Shown: positions 1 to 5,690, counted from the stretch's first letter. The stretch is DNA of 5,690 nt from an uncultured bacterium (GCA_905215205.1 CAJMPK010000098.1:1-5690); one strand, 5' to 3'. The notes: generated by a model not told the origin, from the letters alone. Made by a program: numbers and translations.

Positions 1-265
1 CCTCGGGCAGTACGCGCCCGAGCCGCTCGGTGACTATATGGCAGGCCCGTGCCACGTTCTGCCGACCTCGGGCACAGCACGCTTCTTCTCGCCGCTGTCC
101 ACCGACACTTTTTTGAAGAAAACCAGCGTTATCGAGTACACGCGGGACGCGCTCGAAAGCTATGCACAGGATATTATCGCGCTCGCGCAGAGCGAGCACT
201 TGGACGCGCACGCAAACTCCATCGCGGTGCGCTTTGCGGAGGAAAACGACAATGAGAACCGCTGA
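1..265 (+). CDS. hisD: Histidinol dehydrogenase, C-terminal 87 residues (5' end outside window)
   Basis: HisD carries out the last two steps of histidine biosynthesis, oxidising L-histidinol via the aldehyde to L-histidine with two NAD+ in the cytoplasm. The reading frame is already open at the left edge (first full codon at base 2) and stops with TGA at 263-265. The fragment starts with the family hallmark [15 protein letters not shown] followed by [12 protein letters not shown]. The Asp of GDY (fragment residue 11) and the His of DAHANS (fragment residue 70) match the known zinc ligands Asp360 and His419 of the E. coli enzyme; His18 matches the substrate-contacting His of GPNHVLPT. A Cys replaces the usual Asn before that His, which looks like tolerated variation. 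The last 14 nt overlap hisB, so the two are probably co-transcribed and translationally coupled. Family identity is clear; most of the protein, including the NAD-binding part, is not visible. Confidence 0.95.
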   Translation, partial: LGQYAPEPLGDYMAGPCHVLPTSGTARFFSPLSTDTFLKKTSVIEYTRDALESYAQDIIALAQSEHLDAHANSIAVRFAEENDNENR

Positions 266-821
266 AATCAAACGAAAGACCAAGGAAACCGACATTTCGC
301 TCAAGCTGACGCTTGAGGGCGGCGAACGCAGGATCGACACCGGCATCGGCTTTTTCGACCATATGCTGAACAGCTTTGCCGTGCATTCTGGCTTCGGTCT
401 CACGCTCACCTGCAAGGGCGACCTCGAGGTGGACGGTCACCATTCGGTCGAGGACTGCGGCATCGCGCTCGGTCAGGCACTGGCGCAGTGCGTCGGTGAC
501 AAGGCGGGGATCGCGCGGTTCGGACAGGCGTTCGTGCCGATGGACGAGGCGCTCGGTTTCTGCGCGCTGGATATCTCCGGCCGCCCGTACCTCGTGTTCG
601 ACGCACCCATGCCGCAGCCGATGTGCGGTCAGTACGACACCTGCCTGACGGTCGAGTTCATGCGTGCGCTGGCGGTACACGCCGGACTGACGCTGCACCT
701 CAAGTGCGAGTACGGCGAGAACGCGCACCATATCGTGGAGGCGTCGTTCAAGGCCGCCGCGCGCGCGTTGCGCCAGATAACGTTCGTCTCCATGGGTTTC
801 TCCCTCAAAAAGATGCTCTAA
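252..821 (+). CDS. hisB: Imidazoleglycerol-phosphate dehydratase, monofunctional
   Basis: HisB removes water from imidazole glycerol phosphate to give imidazole acetol phosphate in histidine synthesis; family members are Mn-dependent 24-mers. The 189-residue product has the expected size for the stand-alone enzyme (about 190-200) and no phosphatase domain. Visible signatures are [11 protein letters not shown] (29-39), the first metal motif DGHHSVED (61-68), ARFG (88-91), the MDEAL element (97-101), and the second metal motif [10 protein letters not shown] (159-168). I chose ATG 252 because GGAGG at 238-242 sits 9 nt upstream and because homologues begin near RxAxIxRxTxET; the frame is open further upstream to 162, but that stretch lies inside hisD. 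The C-terminus is unusual: where homologues end in roughly PSTKGVL, this ends FSLKKML. The phosphate-contacting Ser and Lys positions are kept, but the linker is shorter. No further his gene follows; the gene is tail to tail with the transporter gene. Confidence 0.95.
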   Translation: MRTAEIKRKTKETDISLKLTLEGGERRIDTGIGFFDHMLNSFAVHSGFGLTLTCKGDLEVDGHHSVEDCGIALGQALAQCVGDKAGIARFGQAFVPMDEALGFCALDISGRPYLVFDAPMPQPMCGQYDTCLTVEFMRALAVHAGLTLHLKCEYGENAHHIVEASFKAAARALRQITFVSMGFSLKKML

Positions 822-845
822 AGGCAAATTGTACGCTGTTGAAAA

Positions 846-885
846 AGGGCCGTGCCTGCCGGCGGAATTCCGGTGGCACGGCCCT
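846..885 (-). terminator. Shared convergent terminator hairpin after the transporter gene and hisB
   Basis: A perfect 11-bp GC-rich stem (846-856 with 875-885) encloses an 18-nt region in which CCGG can pair with CCGG for four more base pairs. Read on the - strand it is followed by a TTTTTC run, so it is a good rho-independent terminator for the transporter gene ending at 928. Read on the + strand, after hisB, the downstream bases are only GTGATTT, so it would act more weakly there or mainly protect the hisB mRNA 3' end. It lies in the 106-bp gap between the two convergent genes and is the only signal I see in that gap. Confidence 0.85.
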
Positions 886-927
886 GTGATTTGGACGATA
901 TGTCGGCCTTACTCGGCGGGAGTTACG

Positions 928-2451
928 CTACCGTCCTGGAAGCCAACGTTCCTCGTACTTAAAGCCGGAGAGCTCCTCGCAAAGCGCCTTGACCTCGGGC
1001 TTGACGTCGGCCATCTTGCCACCCTCCTTGACGCGGTGAATCTCGTCGCAAAGGATGTCGCACTGTTCCTTGTCGATCTTGATGCCGCGGGCAAGGACGG
1101 CCGCAAGCAGGAAGAAGCCGGCGCAGCCGATGATCATGTAGCCGCAGATATACAGAGGAACGGTAGCGGGCTGGGTCACGGCGTCGCTATTGCCGGCGGT
1201 CTGAATGAAGCCGGAGGCAGCAAGGACGATAGCCCACACGTTGACGGCGATAGCCTGGGCGATCTGCTGGCAGAGCTGCTGCGCGGAGCTGTAGATGCCC
1301 TCGCGACGACGCAGGGTGATGAGCTCATCGACGTCGGGGATGTAGTTGAGCAGAACATCGGGCAGATACTGGAAGCCGACGTAGAAGAACTTCCAGATGG
1401 CGAAGATGACGGGGTAGGCGATCATGGCGATGGCGACCGTGGAGGTGCCGTTGATCTGACCAAAGGCGAAGTAGTTGTAGGCGATGATGCACGCAGCGCA
1501 ACCGACATTTGCGAGGTACCAAGACTTGTGGAAGCCCTTCTTGGCCATGAGGGCGACCCAAATGGCGGTGCAGACGATAGCGACGACCTTGCCAGGCATC
1601 TCCATCACGGACTCGTAGGACTTAGGAATCTGCAGGCAGTAGACGATGAAGAAGGACAGGCAGGCAGACCAGCAGGCAGCAGCGAGCTTCGTGGAGACCT
1701 GTGCATACAGGACCTTGCGGAAGGACTTGTTGCGGAAGGTGGAGATAACGTCGATAAAGAACTTCTTGATGCCCTCGCCGACACTCTCGATCTTCTCCTG
1801 AGCGACCTCCTCGGGGGTGTGCTCCCACGTGGACAGGTACACGCAGAGCAGCGAGATTGCCATAACCGAAGCGTTGACCGTAGCGATGATGAAGTAGCTG
1901 AACGGGTTGGTCTCGCCGAAGGTACCAAAGCCAAAGCCGACGAGTGCAGCCATCAGGAAGCCGGCGGCGTTACCAAAGAGATGCTTGTAGCCGGTAAGGT
2001 ACGTACGCTCCTTAAAGTCATCGGTCATCTCAATGGTAAGCGGCGACAGGTTGGCGGTGCAGAACGTGTACGCGACGTTGTAGATCAGGTACAGCACAAA
2101 GTAGTACGGGAAGCCAAACGGCGTAGCCACGAAGATGAGCGGCTCGGCGATCATCATCGGGATGGCCAGCAAGATCCAGAAACGACGACGACCAAAGATG
2201 CGGCCGATCTTGGTGGCATAGAAGTTATCGGCCACAAAGCCCATCAGCGGGCAAAGAATGGCGTTGACATAGATGGCAAACGAGCTGATCAGTGCAGCCT
2301 CGCCTGCGGACAGGCCACACTCCGTGGACAGGAACAGCACCATGTAGCTGTGCGTAAAGGTCAGGGCACCGGAATTGAGCATACCGCCCATACCAAAGCC
2401 CAAGCGCGTCCAGAATGTGATCTTACGCTTTTTTCCGATCTTATTAGTCAT
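928..2451 (-). CDS. GPH-family (MelB-like, MFS_2) sugar/uronide:cation symporter
   Basis: This 507-residue polytopic membrane protein probably imports a hexuronate, hexuronide or related sugar; the substrate is inferred from the adjacent uxaA and uxaB. Family motifs are visible: PLMGFVAD with GRIFGRRR (68-90, the loop between helices 2 and 3), LSPLTIEMTDDFKERT (135-150), FRNKSFRKVL (239-248, start of the second half), and DVDELITLRRREGIYSS (373-389), equal to the family's D..E..TG.RREG motif. Hydrophobic stretches recur throughout, and the last one (about 432-454) is followed by a charged cytoplasmic tail of about 50 residues. ATG 2451 was chosen because an AGGGAG ribosome-binding site lies just upstream; the frame is open to a GTG at 2502, but that start has no Shine-Dalgarno and would add a polar extension. 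Aligned on PLMG, positions equal to MelB Asp55 and Asp59 are Asn63 and Cys67, so sodium coupling may not apply. The gene is separated from uxaA by a terminator and has its own promoter with three operator-like sites. Confidence 0.88.
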   Translation of the reverse strand: MTNKIGKKRKITFWTRLGFGMGGMLNSGALTFTHSYMVLFLSTECGLSAGEAALISSFAIYVNAILCPLMGFVADNFYATKIGRIFGRRRFWILLAIPMMIAEPLIFVATPFGFPYYFVLYLIYNVAYTFCTANLSPLTIEMTDDFKERTYLTGYKHLFGNAAGFLMAALVGFGFGTFGETNPFSYFIIATVNASVMAISLLCVYLSTWEHTPEEVAQEKIESVGEGIKKFFIDVISTFRNKSFRKVLYAQVSTKLAAACWSACLSFFIVYCLQIPKSYESVMEMPGKVVAIVCTAIWVALMAKKGFHKSWYLANVGCAACIIAYNYFAFGQINGTSTVAIAMIAYPVIFAIWKFFYVGFQYLPDVLLNYIPDVDELITLRRREGIYSSAQQLCQQIAQAIAVNVWAIVLAASGFIQTAGNSDAVTQPATVPLYICGYMIIGCAGFFLLAAVLARGIKIDKEQCDILCDEIHRVKEGGKMADVKPEVKALCEELSGFKYEERWLPGR

Positions 2452-2455
2452 CGAG

Positions 2456-2464
2456 CTCCCTCTC
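2456..2464 (-). promoter_or_regulatory. Ribosome-binding site fixing the transporter start
   Basis: On the - strand GAGAGGGAG precedes the ATG at 2451 by 4 nt, with the GAGGG core about 6 nt away. This favours ATG 2451 over the in-frame GTG at 2502, which has no purine-rich sequence in front of it. Confidence 0.75.
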
Positions 2465-2474
2465 TTTTCTCGAT

Positions 2475-2491
2475 TGTCTTGTAACAAGACA
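2475..2491. repeat. Perfect 7-bp inverted repeat in the transporter 5' leader
   Basis: TGTCTTG and CAAGACA flank a TAA spacer, giving a perfect 17-bp inverted repeat. It lies between the predicted transcription start (about 2540) and the ribosome-binding site, about 10 nt from the latter. In RNA it would be a small 7-bp hairpin with a three-base loop. In DNA it could be an operator for a dimeric regulator of a different type from the GTGAACGTT sites. No U-tract follows, so it is not a terminator. Its function is unknown. Confidence 0.5.
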
Positions 2492-2529
2492 TTTGAGTCC
2501 ACACTGACATCTGTCTGCCCAGCGTTCAG

Positions 2530-2541
2530 GGTGAACGTTTA
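2530..2541. promoter_or_regulatory. Operator-like site O1, at the predicted transcription start
   Basis: GGTGAACGTTTA shares GGTGAACGTT with the two other sites in this region. The AACGTT centre with flanking GTG is the type of core recognised by LacI/GalR-family repressors. It sits just downstream of the predicted -10 box, a classic repression position. The left side also forms a separate inverted repeat (CGTTCA at 2523-2528, TGAACG at 2532-2537), which may be a second overlapping half-site arrangement. Confidence 0.6.
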
Positions 2542-2546
2542 GCTAG

Positions 2547-2575
2547 ATTATGCGCGATTCCTTACGAGAGGTGAA
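2547..2575 (-). promoter_or_regulatory. Predicted sigma-70-type promoter of the transporter gene
   Basis: On the - strand TTCACC (2575-2570, four of six matches to TTGACA) is followed after exactly 17 bp by CATAAT (2552-2547, five of six matches to TATAAT). The start would fall near 2540, giving a leader of roughly 90 nt. The -35 box overlaps a perfect palindrome and the predicted start overlaps a second copy of the same motif, which suggests repression. GATAAT a little upstream (around 2590) is an alternative -10 box but lacks a convincing -35. Confidence 0.6.
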
Positions 2576-2582
2576 CGTTCAC
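2571..2582. promoter_or_regulatory. Operator-like site O2, perfect palindrome over the -35 box
   Basis: GTGAACGTTCAC is a perfect 12-bp palindrome with the CG centre and AACGTT core typical of LacI/GalR-family operators. Its centre is 40 bp from that of O1. It overlaps the predicted -35 hexamer, so a bound repressor would block RNA polymerase. LacI-type control of hexuronate genes is known, for example ExuR and KdgR in Bacillus subtilis; the regulator itself is not in this window. Confidence 0.65.
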
Positions 2583-2690
2583 TTGCATATTATCCCCGAA
2601 CGGTCGATTTTTACCGCCGAACGGACACAATTGAGGCTCTAAGACCTATTGTCTGCTGGTAAAGATGCCATGCTGGACACCCATGAGATA

Positions 2691-2703
2691 GGTGAACGTT
2701 TAT
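2691..2703. promoter_or_regulatory. Operator-like site O3, upstream copy
   Basis: GGTGAACGTTTAT repeats the first ten bases of O1 exactly, extends that match by two bases, and lies about 121 bp centre to centre from O2. It is between the uxaA terminator and the transporter promoter, with no good promoter of its own. A remote third copy would suit repression by DNA looping, as is common for tetrameric LacI-family proteins, but this is inference. Confidence 0.55.
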
Positions 2704-2730
2704 CGTATTTTCCAATTTTTTCACTTAACC

Positions 2731-2768
2731 ACAAAACGAAAACCCCGCCGGGAACACTCCCGACGGGG
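2731..2768 (-). terminator. Rho-independent terminator of the uxaB-uxaA transcript
   Basis: On the - strand an 11-bp stem (2768-2758 with 2753-2743, one G-T wobble, otherwise G-C rich) closes a four-base loop and is followed by TTTTCGTTTT. It begins 36 nt after the uxaA stop codon. It separates the enzyme transcript from the transporter gene, which explains why the latter needs its own promoter. Confidence 0.9.
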
Positions 2769-2804
2769 CCGACGACATAGCGCTACGCTTGGGTGCATTT
2801 GCCA

Positions 2805-4289
2805 CTACAGGCAGACGCCGTCCTTCCAGATGCTGATCTCGTGACAGCCACGACGCTCGGCACTCGTGAGTTTACCGCTCGCCGTCTCCAGCACCAGCTG
2901 GTATAAATCGTGAGCAGCCTCGTCGAGCGTGCGCTCACCCGTGGCAATCACGCCGGCGTTAAAGTCCATCCAGTTGGCCTTGTGGTCGCACAGACGCTGA
3001 TTGGTGAACACCTTGAGCGTAGGCGCCGGCGCGCCAAACGGTGTGCCGCGGCCGGTCGAGAACAGAATCACGTGGCAGCCGGCAGCCGTCAACGCCGTGG
3101 TGGATACCATGTCGTTGCCCGGACCGCACAGCATGTTCAGGCCGTGTTTAGTTGCCCGGCCGGCATACGGCAGCACGTCGACGATGGGGGCAGACCCGCC
3201 TTTTTGCACGCAGCCGCAGCTCTTGTCCTCGAGCGTGGTAATACCGCCGTCCTTGTTGCCGGGGCTCGGGTTCTCGTAGACGACCTCGCCGTGGCTAATA
3301 AAGTAGTCCTTAAAGCCATTGAGCATGTCGGAAGCGGCGTTAAAGACCTGCTCGTTCTCACAGCGATCGAGCAGGATACTCTCGGCGCCAAACATCTCGG
3401 GCACCTCGGTAAGCACCGACGTGCCGCCGCGGGCGACAACCATATCGCTCACGCGACCGATCGTGGGATTGGCGGTAATGCCCGAAAGGCCGTCGGAGCC
3501 GCCGCACTTAAGTCCAATAACCAGCTCGGAGGCCGGAATGGGCTCGCGCTTGGCCTGCTTGGCGAGGTCTGCCAGCTCGGCCAGAATCTTGTGGCCCTCG
3601 ATCTGCTCGTCGGCGACGTCCTGGCAGGTGAGGAAGCGGACGCGCTCGTGATCGAAGTCACCGAGCTCGTCGAGTACCTGCTGATGCGTGCAGTTCTCGC
3701 AACCGAGCGACAGGAACAGCACGCCCGCTGCATTGGGGTGACGCGAGAGTGCCACCAGCAGGCGACGCGTCTGGGCGTGATCGGCGCCGGTCTGCGAGCA
3801 GCCAAAGGGATGCGGGAAGTAGTAGACGCCCTCGAGCGAGCCCTCGACCAAATCCTGAGCCTGCTCACACATGGCACGCGCGACTTCGTTGACGCAGCCG
3901 ACCGTGGGGATGATCCACAGCTCGTTGCGCGTCGCGGCACGACCGTCGGCGCGGCGGAACCCCATAAAGGCCTCGGGCTCAACGGGATCCACGACCGGAT
4001 GCGTGGGATTGTAGGTGTACTCGACCTCGCCCGAAAGGTTGGTCTTGACGTTATGTGTATGAAGCCACTGACCGGGCTGGACATCGCCCGTCACGTGACC
4101 GATAGGAAGGCCGTACTTGATGACGTCCTCCCCCGCGGCAATCGAGCGCACGGCCATCTTATGACCCTGCGGAATATCCTCCGCGGCCACGACCTCGCCC
4201 ACCCCGGGAACCGCGACGGCGGTGCCCTTGGTAAGCGGCGACAGCGCGACGATCACGTTGTCGGCCGGATTGATCTGGATAGTGTTCAT
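2805..4289 (-). CDS. uxaA: Altronate dehydratase
   Basis: UxaA dehydrates D-altronate to 2-keto-3-deoxygluconate in galacturonate breakdown, in the cytoplasm; known enzymes depend on iron(II). At 494 residues it matches the usual length (about 495). The N-terminal SAF domain (about 10-85) carries IPQGHKMAVRSI (39-50), VIKYGLPIG (56-64) and HTHN (77-80). The UxaA catalytic region follows: GFRRADGRAATRNELWIIPT (110-129), GCVNEVA (131-137), GCSQTGADH (163-171), LKCGGSDGLSGITANP (260-275), TTLEDKSCGCVQKGG (351-365), GPGNDMVSTTAL (389-400) and STGRGTPFG (411-419). KSCGC has a Cys where Leu is usual. ATG 4289 was chosen because homologues begin close to INPxDNV and AGGA lies about 9 nt upstream; an in-frame ATG at 4349 lacks family support. 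Galactarate dehydratase is related, but the SAF layout, length and uxaB neighbour favour altronate. It follows uxaB by 75 nt and precedes a strong terminator. Confidence 0.95.
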   Translation of the reverse strand: MNTIQINPADNVIVALSPLTKGTAVAVPGVGEVVAAEDIPQGHKMAVRSIAAGEDVIKYGLPIGHVTGDVQPGQWLHTHNVKTNLSGEVEYTYNPTHPVVDPVEPEAFMGFRRADGRAATRNELWIIPTVGCVNEVARAMCEQAQDLVEGSLEGVYYFPHPFGCSQTGADHAQTRRLLVALSRHPNAAGVLFLSLGCENCTHQQVLDELGDFDHERVRFLTCQDVADEQIEGHKILAELADLAKQAKREPIPASELVIGLKCGGSDGLSGITANPTIGRVSDMVVARGGTSVLTEVPEMFGAESILLDRCENEQVFNAASDMLNGFKDYFISHGEVVYENPSPGNKDGGITTLEDKSCGCVQKGGSAPIVDVLPYAGRATKHGLNMLCGPGNDMVSTTALTAAGCHVILFSTGRGTPFGAPAPTLKVFTNQRLCDHKANWMDFNAGVIATGERTLDEAAHDLYQLVLETASGKLTSAERRGCHEISIWKDGVCL

Positions 4290-4329
4290 TACAAATGGTC
4301 CTAACCCTACAGGTTGAGCAGAAGTCGAA

Positions 4330-4357
4330 GCGCGGGCATGCCATTCCACACCCGCGC
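4330..4357 (-). other. GC-rich intercistronic hairpin between uxaB and uxaA
   Basis: GCGCGGG (4330-4336) pairs perfectly with CCCGCGC (4351-4357) around a 14-nt loop. It starts only 7 nt after the uxaB stop codon. No U-tract follows on the - strand, so it is unlikely to terminate transcription; it may stabilise the upstream mRNA or set different expression of the two genes. The remaining bases of the 75-nt gap hold the uxaA ribosome-binding site. Confidence 0.5.
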
Positions 4358-4364
4358 CGGATAT

Positions 4365-5690
4365 TTACGCCTGAGCGTTGGCGAAGGCCTGCTTGGCACC
4401 CTCGGTGCGCACGACGGCGAGCGCACTGACGACAAACTCCTCAAGACCGGCGATCTGCGTAAGGTCCTCGCCCCACATCTGCTCGTTGGTGAGCACGTCG
4501 TGCACCAGCTGGGCATCGTCGGCGCCGGCATGGGCGGCGTAGAAGTCGAGCACGAAGGCGTCGTCCTGAGCGGTGTACTCGGTGCCGTCGGAGCGACGCA
4601 GGTGCAGGCCGTCGCCCTCGCGGGACACAAGCTCCTGCGTGTAAAAGGAGATGAGCGTAGCGAGGCTCGTCGCCAGGCACTTGGGCAGGTTGCCGGTCTC
4701 GGCAACGTAGTCCTTGAGCGTGGGCAGGTCGCGAGCGCGCCACTTAGCCGTGGAGTTGAGGCAGATGGAGAGCAGCGCATGATCAATAAACGGGTTGTCG
4801 AAGCGGTTTTCGACGGCGGCGGCAAAGGCCTTGCAGTCCTCGACATCCAAGTCGGCGGCAAGCGTCGGAATGACCTCGTCGTAGAGCATGGTGTTCATGA
4901 AGCCGCGAATGGTCGCGTCATGCATGCAGTCGCGCACGATATCAAAGCCGGCAACCCAGGAACCCGGAACGAAGGCGGTGTGGGCACCGTTGAGGATGCG
5001 GACCTTGCGCTTTTTGTACGGGGTGACGTCGGGAGTCACAAAGACGCCCGGAAGACCAGCCTTCACAAAGGGAAGCTTCTCGGCAAGCGACTCGTCGCCC
5101 TGGATGCCCCACATCTGGAAGGGCTCGCGCACGGCCAGGAAGGGATCCTCGTAGCCCAAGCGCTCGGCCACGGCAGCGGCCTCCTTGGGATCGCGAATGC
5201 GACCCGGAACGATGGTGTCGACGAGCGTGGTGCAGACGGTGCAGTCGTTAGCCATCCACTGCGCAAACTCGTCCTCCCAGCCCCAGTCGCTCACATACTG
5301 GTTCATGATGCGCAGCAGCTCCTCGCCGTTGTGATCGATGAGCTCGCAGGCGAGGACGATAACGCCCGGCTTACCGGCAGCCCAGCGGGTGTGGAGCACC
5401 TGGGCAAGCTTGGCGGGGAAGCTCGCAGGTGGCATGTCGTCGGCTTTGCAGGACGGGTCATAGGCGATACCGGCCTCGGTGGTGTTGGAGACGATGATCT
5501 CCAGGTCGTCGGAGACGGCAACCTCCATCATGGCGCGGTAGTCGTCCTCGCGATACGGGTTGAGGCAACGGCTGCAGGCGCTAATCACGCGGGACTCGTC
5601 AACCGTGCTGCCGTTCTCCTTGCCGCGCACCAGCACGGTATACAGGTCGTCCTGGGCATTGATACCGTCGGCAAAGCCAAAGGCGCCACT
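4365..5690 (-). CDS. uxaB: Tagaturonate reductase (altronate oxidoreductase), N-terminus outside window
   Basis: UxaB reduces D-tagaturonate to D-altronate with NADH, the step before UxaA, and belongs to the long-chain mannitol dehydrogenase family. The frame is open at the right edge (first visible residues SGAFGFADGINAQDDLYT), so about 40-60 N-terminal residues, including the first part of the NAD-binding Rossmann fold, are missing; 441 residues are visible. A GTG at 5636 is internal, since conserved sequence continues upstream of it. Counting from that codon, landmarks are SNTTEAGIAYDP (50-61), SFPAKL (72-77), ACELIDHNGEELL (96-108), TLVDTIVPG (137-145) and PFQMWGIQG (172-180). The catalytic motif KVRILNGAH has Lys211, Asn216 and His219 in the spacing of the family's Lys-Asn-His triad (Lys295, Asn300, His303 of Pseudomonas fluorescens mannitol dehydrogenase). 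The helical C-terminal domain is intact to the TAA at 4365-4367. Fructuronate reductase (UxuB) and mannitol dehydrogenase are related, but the uxaA neighbour and UxaB-like motifs favour tagaturonate. Confidence 0.92.
   Translation of the reverse strand, partial: SGAFGFADGINAQDDLYTVLVRGKENGSTVDESRVISACSRCLNPYREDDYRAMMEVAVSDDLEIIVSNTTEAGIAYDPSCKADDMPPASFPAKLAQVLHTRWAAGKPGVIVLACELIDHNGEELLRIMNQYVSDWGWEDEFAQWMANDCTVCTTLVDTIVPGRIRDPKEAAAVAERLGYEDPFLAVREPFQMWGIQGDESLAEKLPFVKAGLPGVFVTPDVTPYKKRKVRILNGAHTAFVPGSWVAGFDIVRDCMHDATIRGFMNTMLYDEVIPTLAADLDVEDCKAFAAAVENRFDNPFIDHALLSICLNSTAKWRARDLPTLKDYVAETGNLPKCLATSLATLISFYTQELVSREGDGLHLRRSDGTEYTAQDDAFVLDFYAAHAGADDAQLVHDVLTNEQMWGEDLTQIAGLEEFVVSALAVVRTEGAKQAFANAQA

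Larger units (their letters stand above)
2452..2804 (-). promoter_or_regulatory. 353-bp gene-free region: transporter control region and uxaA 3' end
   Basis: No coding sequence is credible here. From right to left (transcription direction) the region holds the uxaA terminator (2731-2768), an upstream operator copy (2691-2703), a stretch with a direct repeat of CCGAACGG (2596-2603 and 2617-2624, 21 bp apart), a palindromic operator on a -35 box (2571-2582), a -10 box (2547-2552), an operator at the predicted start (2530-2541), the 5' leader hairpin (2475-2491) and the ribosome-binding site. The region is visibly more AT-rich than the flanking genes, as expected for a promoter. Confidence 0.75.

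Noticed and set aside
162..251. N-terminal extension of HisB from ATG 162
   Set aside because: The extra 30 residues are Arg/Ser/Thr-rich hisD sequence read in another frame; the SD at 238-242 and family alignment support ATG 252.
174..827. 217-codon open frame on the - strand opposite hisB
   Set aside because: It is a shadow of hisB, Arg-rich, with no family resemblance or start signal.
770..830. Frameshift near the hisB end restoring the usual PSTKG ending
   Set aside because: The other frames give no better match; one contains LPQKDAL but then runs on without a nearby stop. The annotated frame keeps Ser-x-Lys and stops at the expected length.
829..2484. 551-codon open frame on the + strand covering the whole transporter gene
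   Set aside because: It is antisense to a gene with clear family motifs, its translation is rich in Asp, Gly and Val with no recognisable domain, it begins inside the terminator hairpin and no ribosome-binding site supports it. Long antisense frames are common opposite GC-rich genes.
2452..2502. GTG 2502 as the transporter start
   Set aside because: There is no Shine-Dalgarno in front of it, the extension is polar and includes the inverted repeat region, while ATG 2451 has a good AGGGAG site.
2452..2804. Riboswitch or small RNA in the intergenic region
   Set aside because: Apart from the terminator and one small hairpin, I see no complex conserved fold; the repeated motifs are better explained as protein-binding sites.
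2910..4304. 464-codon open frame on the + strand opposite uxaA
   Set aside because: The opposite strand encodes an intact, full-length UxaA; the translation has no domain pattern and is a codon-bias shadow.
4290..4349. ATG 4349 as the uxaA start
   Set aside because: The 20 added residues have no counterpart in the UxaA family and would be translated from the intercistronic hairpin.

Overview
The window is a high-GC bacterial segment holding two unrelated metabolic regions that meet tail to tail. The left 0.8 kb, on the + strand, is the end of a histidine biosynthesis operon: the C-terminus of hisD (histidinol dehydrogenase) followed by a complete hisB (imidazoleglycerol-phosphate dehydratase). 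The two genes overlap by 14 nt, so they are translationally coupled. The remaining 4.8 kb, on the - strand, is a hexuronate (galacturonate-type) utilisation locus. In transcription order it contains uxaB (tagaturonate reductase, running off the right edge), uxaA (altronate dehydratase) and a GPH-family sugar/uronide symporter gene.

The pathway can be read from the genes. UxaB reduces D-tagaturonate to D-altronate with NADH. UxaA dehydrates D-altronate to 2-keto-3-deoxygluconate (KDG). The transporter probably imports the uronate or a uronide that feeds the pathway. Uronate isomerase (uxaC), KDG kinase/aldolase and a regulator are not in the window and may lie beyond the right edge.

uxaB and uxaA look like one transcript (75-nt gap, no terminator between them) that ends at a strong rho-independent hairpin just after uxaA. 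The transporter gene lies beyond that hairpin and has its own 353-bp upstream region. This region is the most informative non-coding DNA here. A good sigma-70-type promoter has a perfect 12-bp palindrome on its -35 box and a second copy of the same motif at the expected transcription start. A third copy lies about 120 bp further upstream. The motif has the AACGTT core typical of LacI/GalR-family operators. A 7-bp hairpin lies in the predicted 5' leader. The transporter and hisB converge on a shared hairpin at 846-885, whose U-tract faces the transporter transcript.

The GC content, codon use and gene content would fit a gut anaerobe, possibly an actinobacterium of the Coriobacteriia (Collinsella-like). 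This is a low-to-moderate confidence impression from sequence style. No rRNA, tRNA, mobile element or CRISPR is present. I see no clearly new system. The points most worth a second look are the triple operator, the loss of the MelB-type cation-site acidic residues in the transporter, and the unusual HisB C-terminus.
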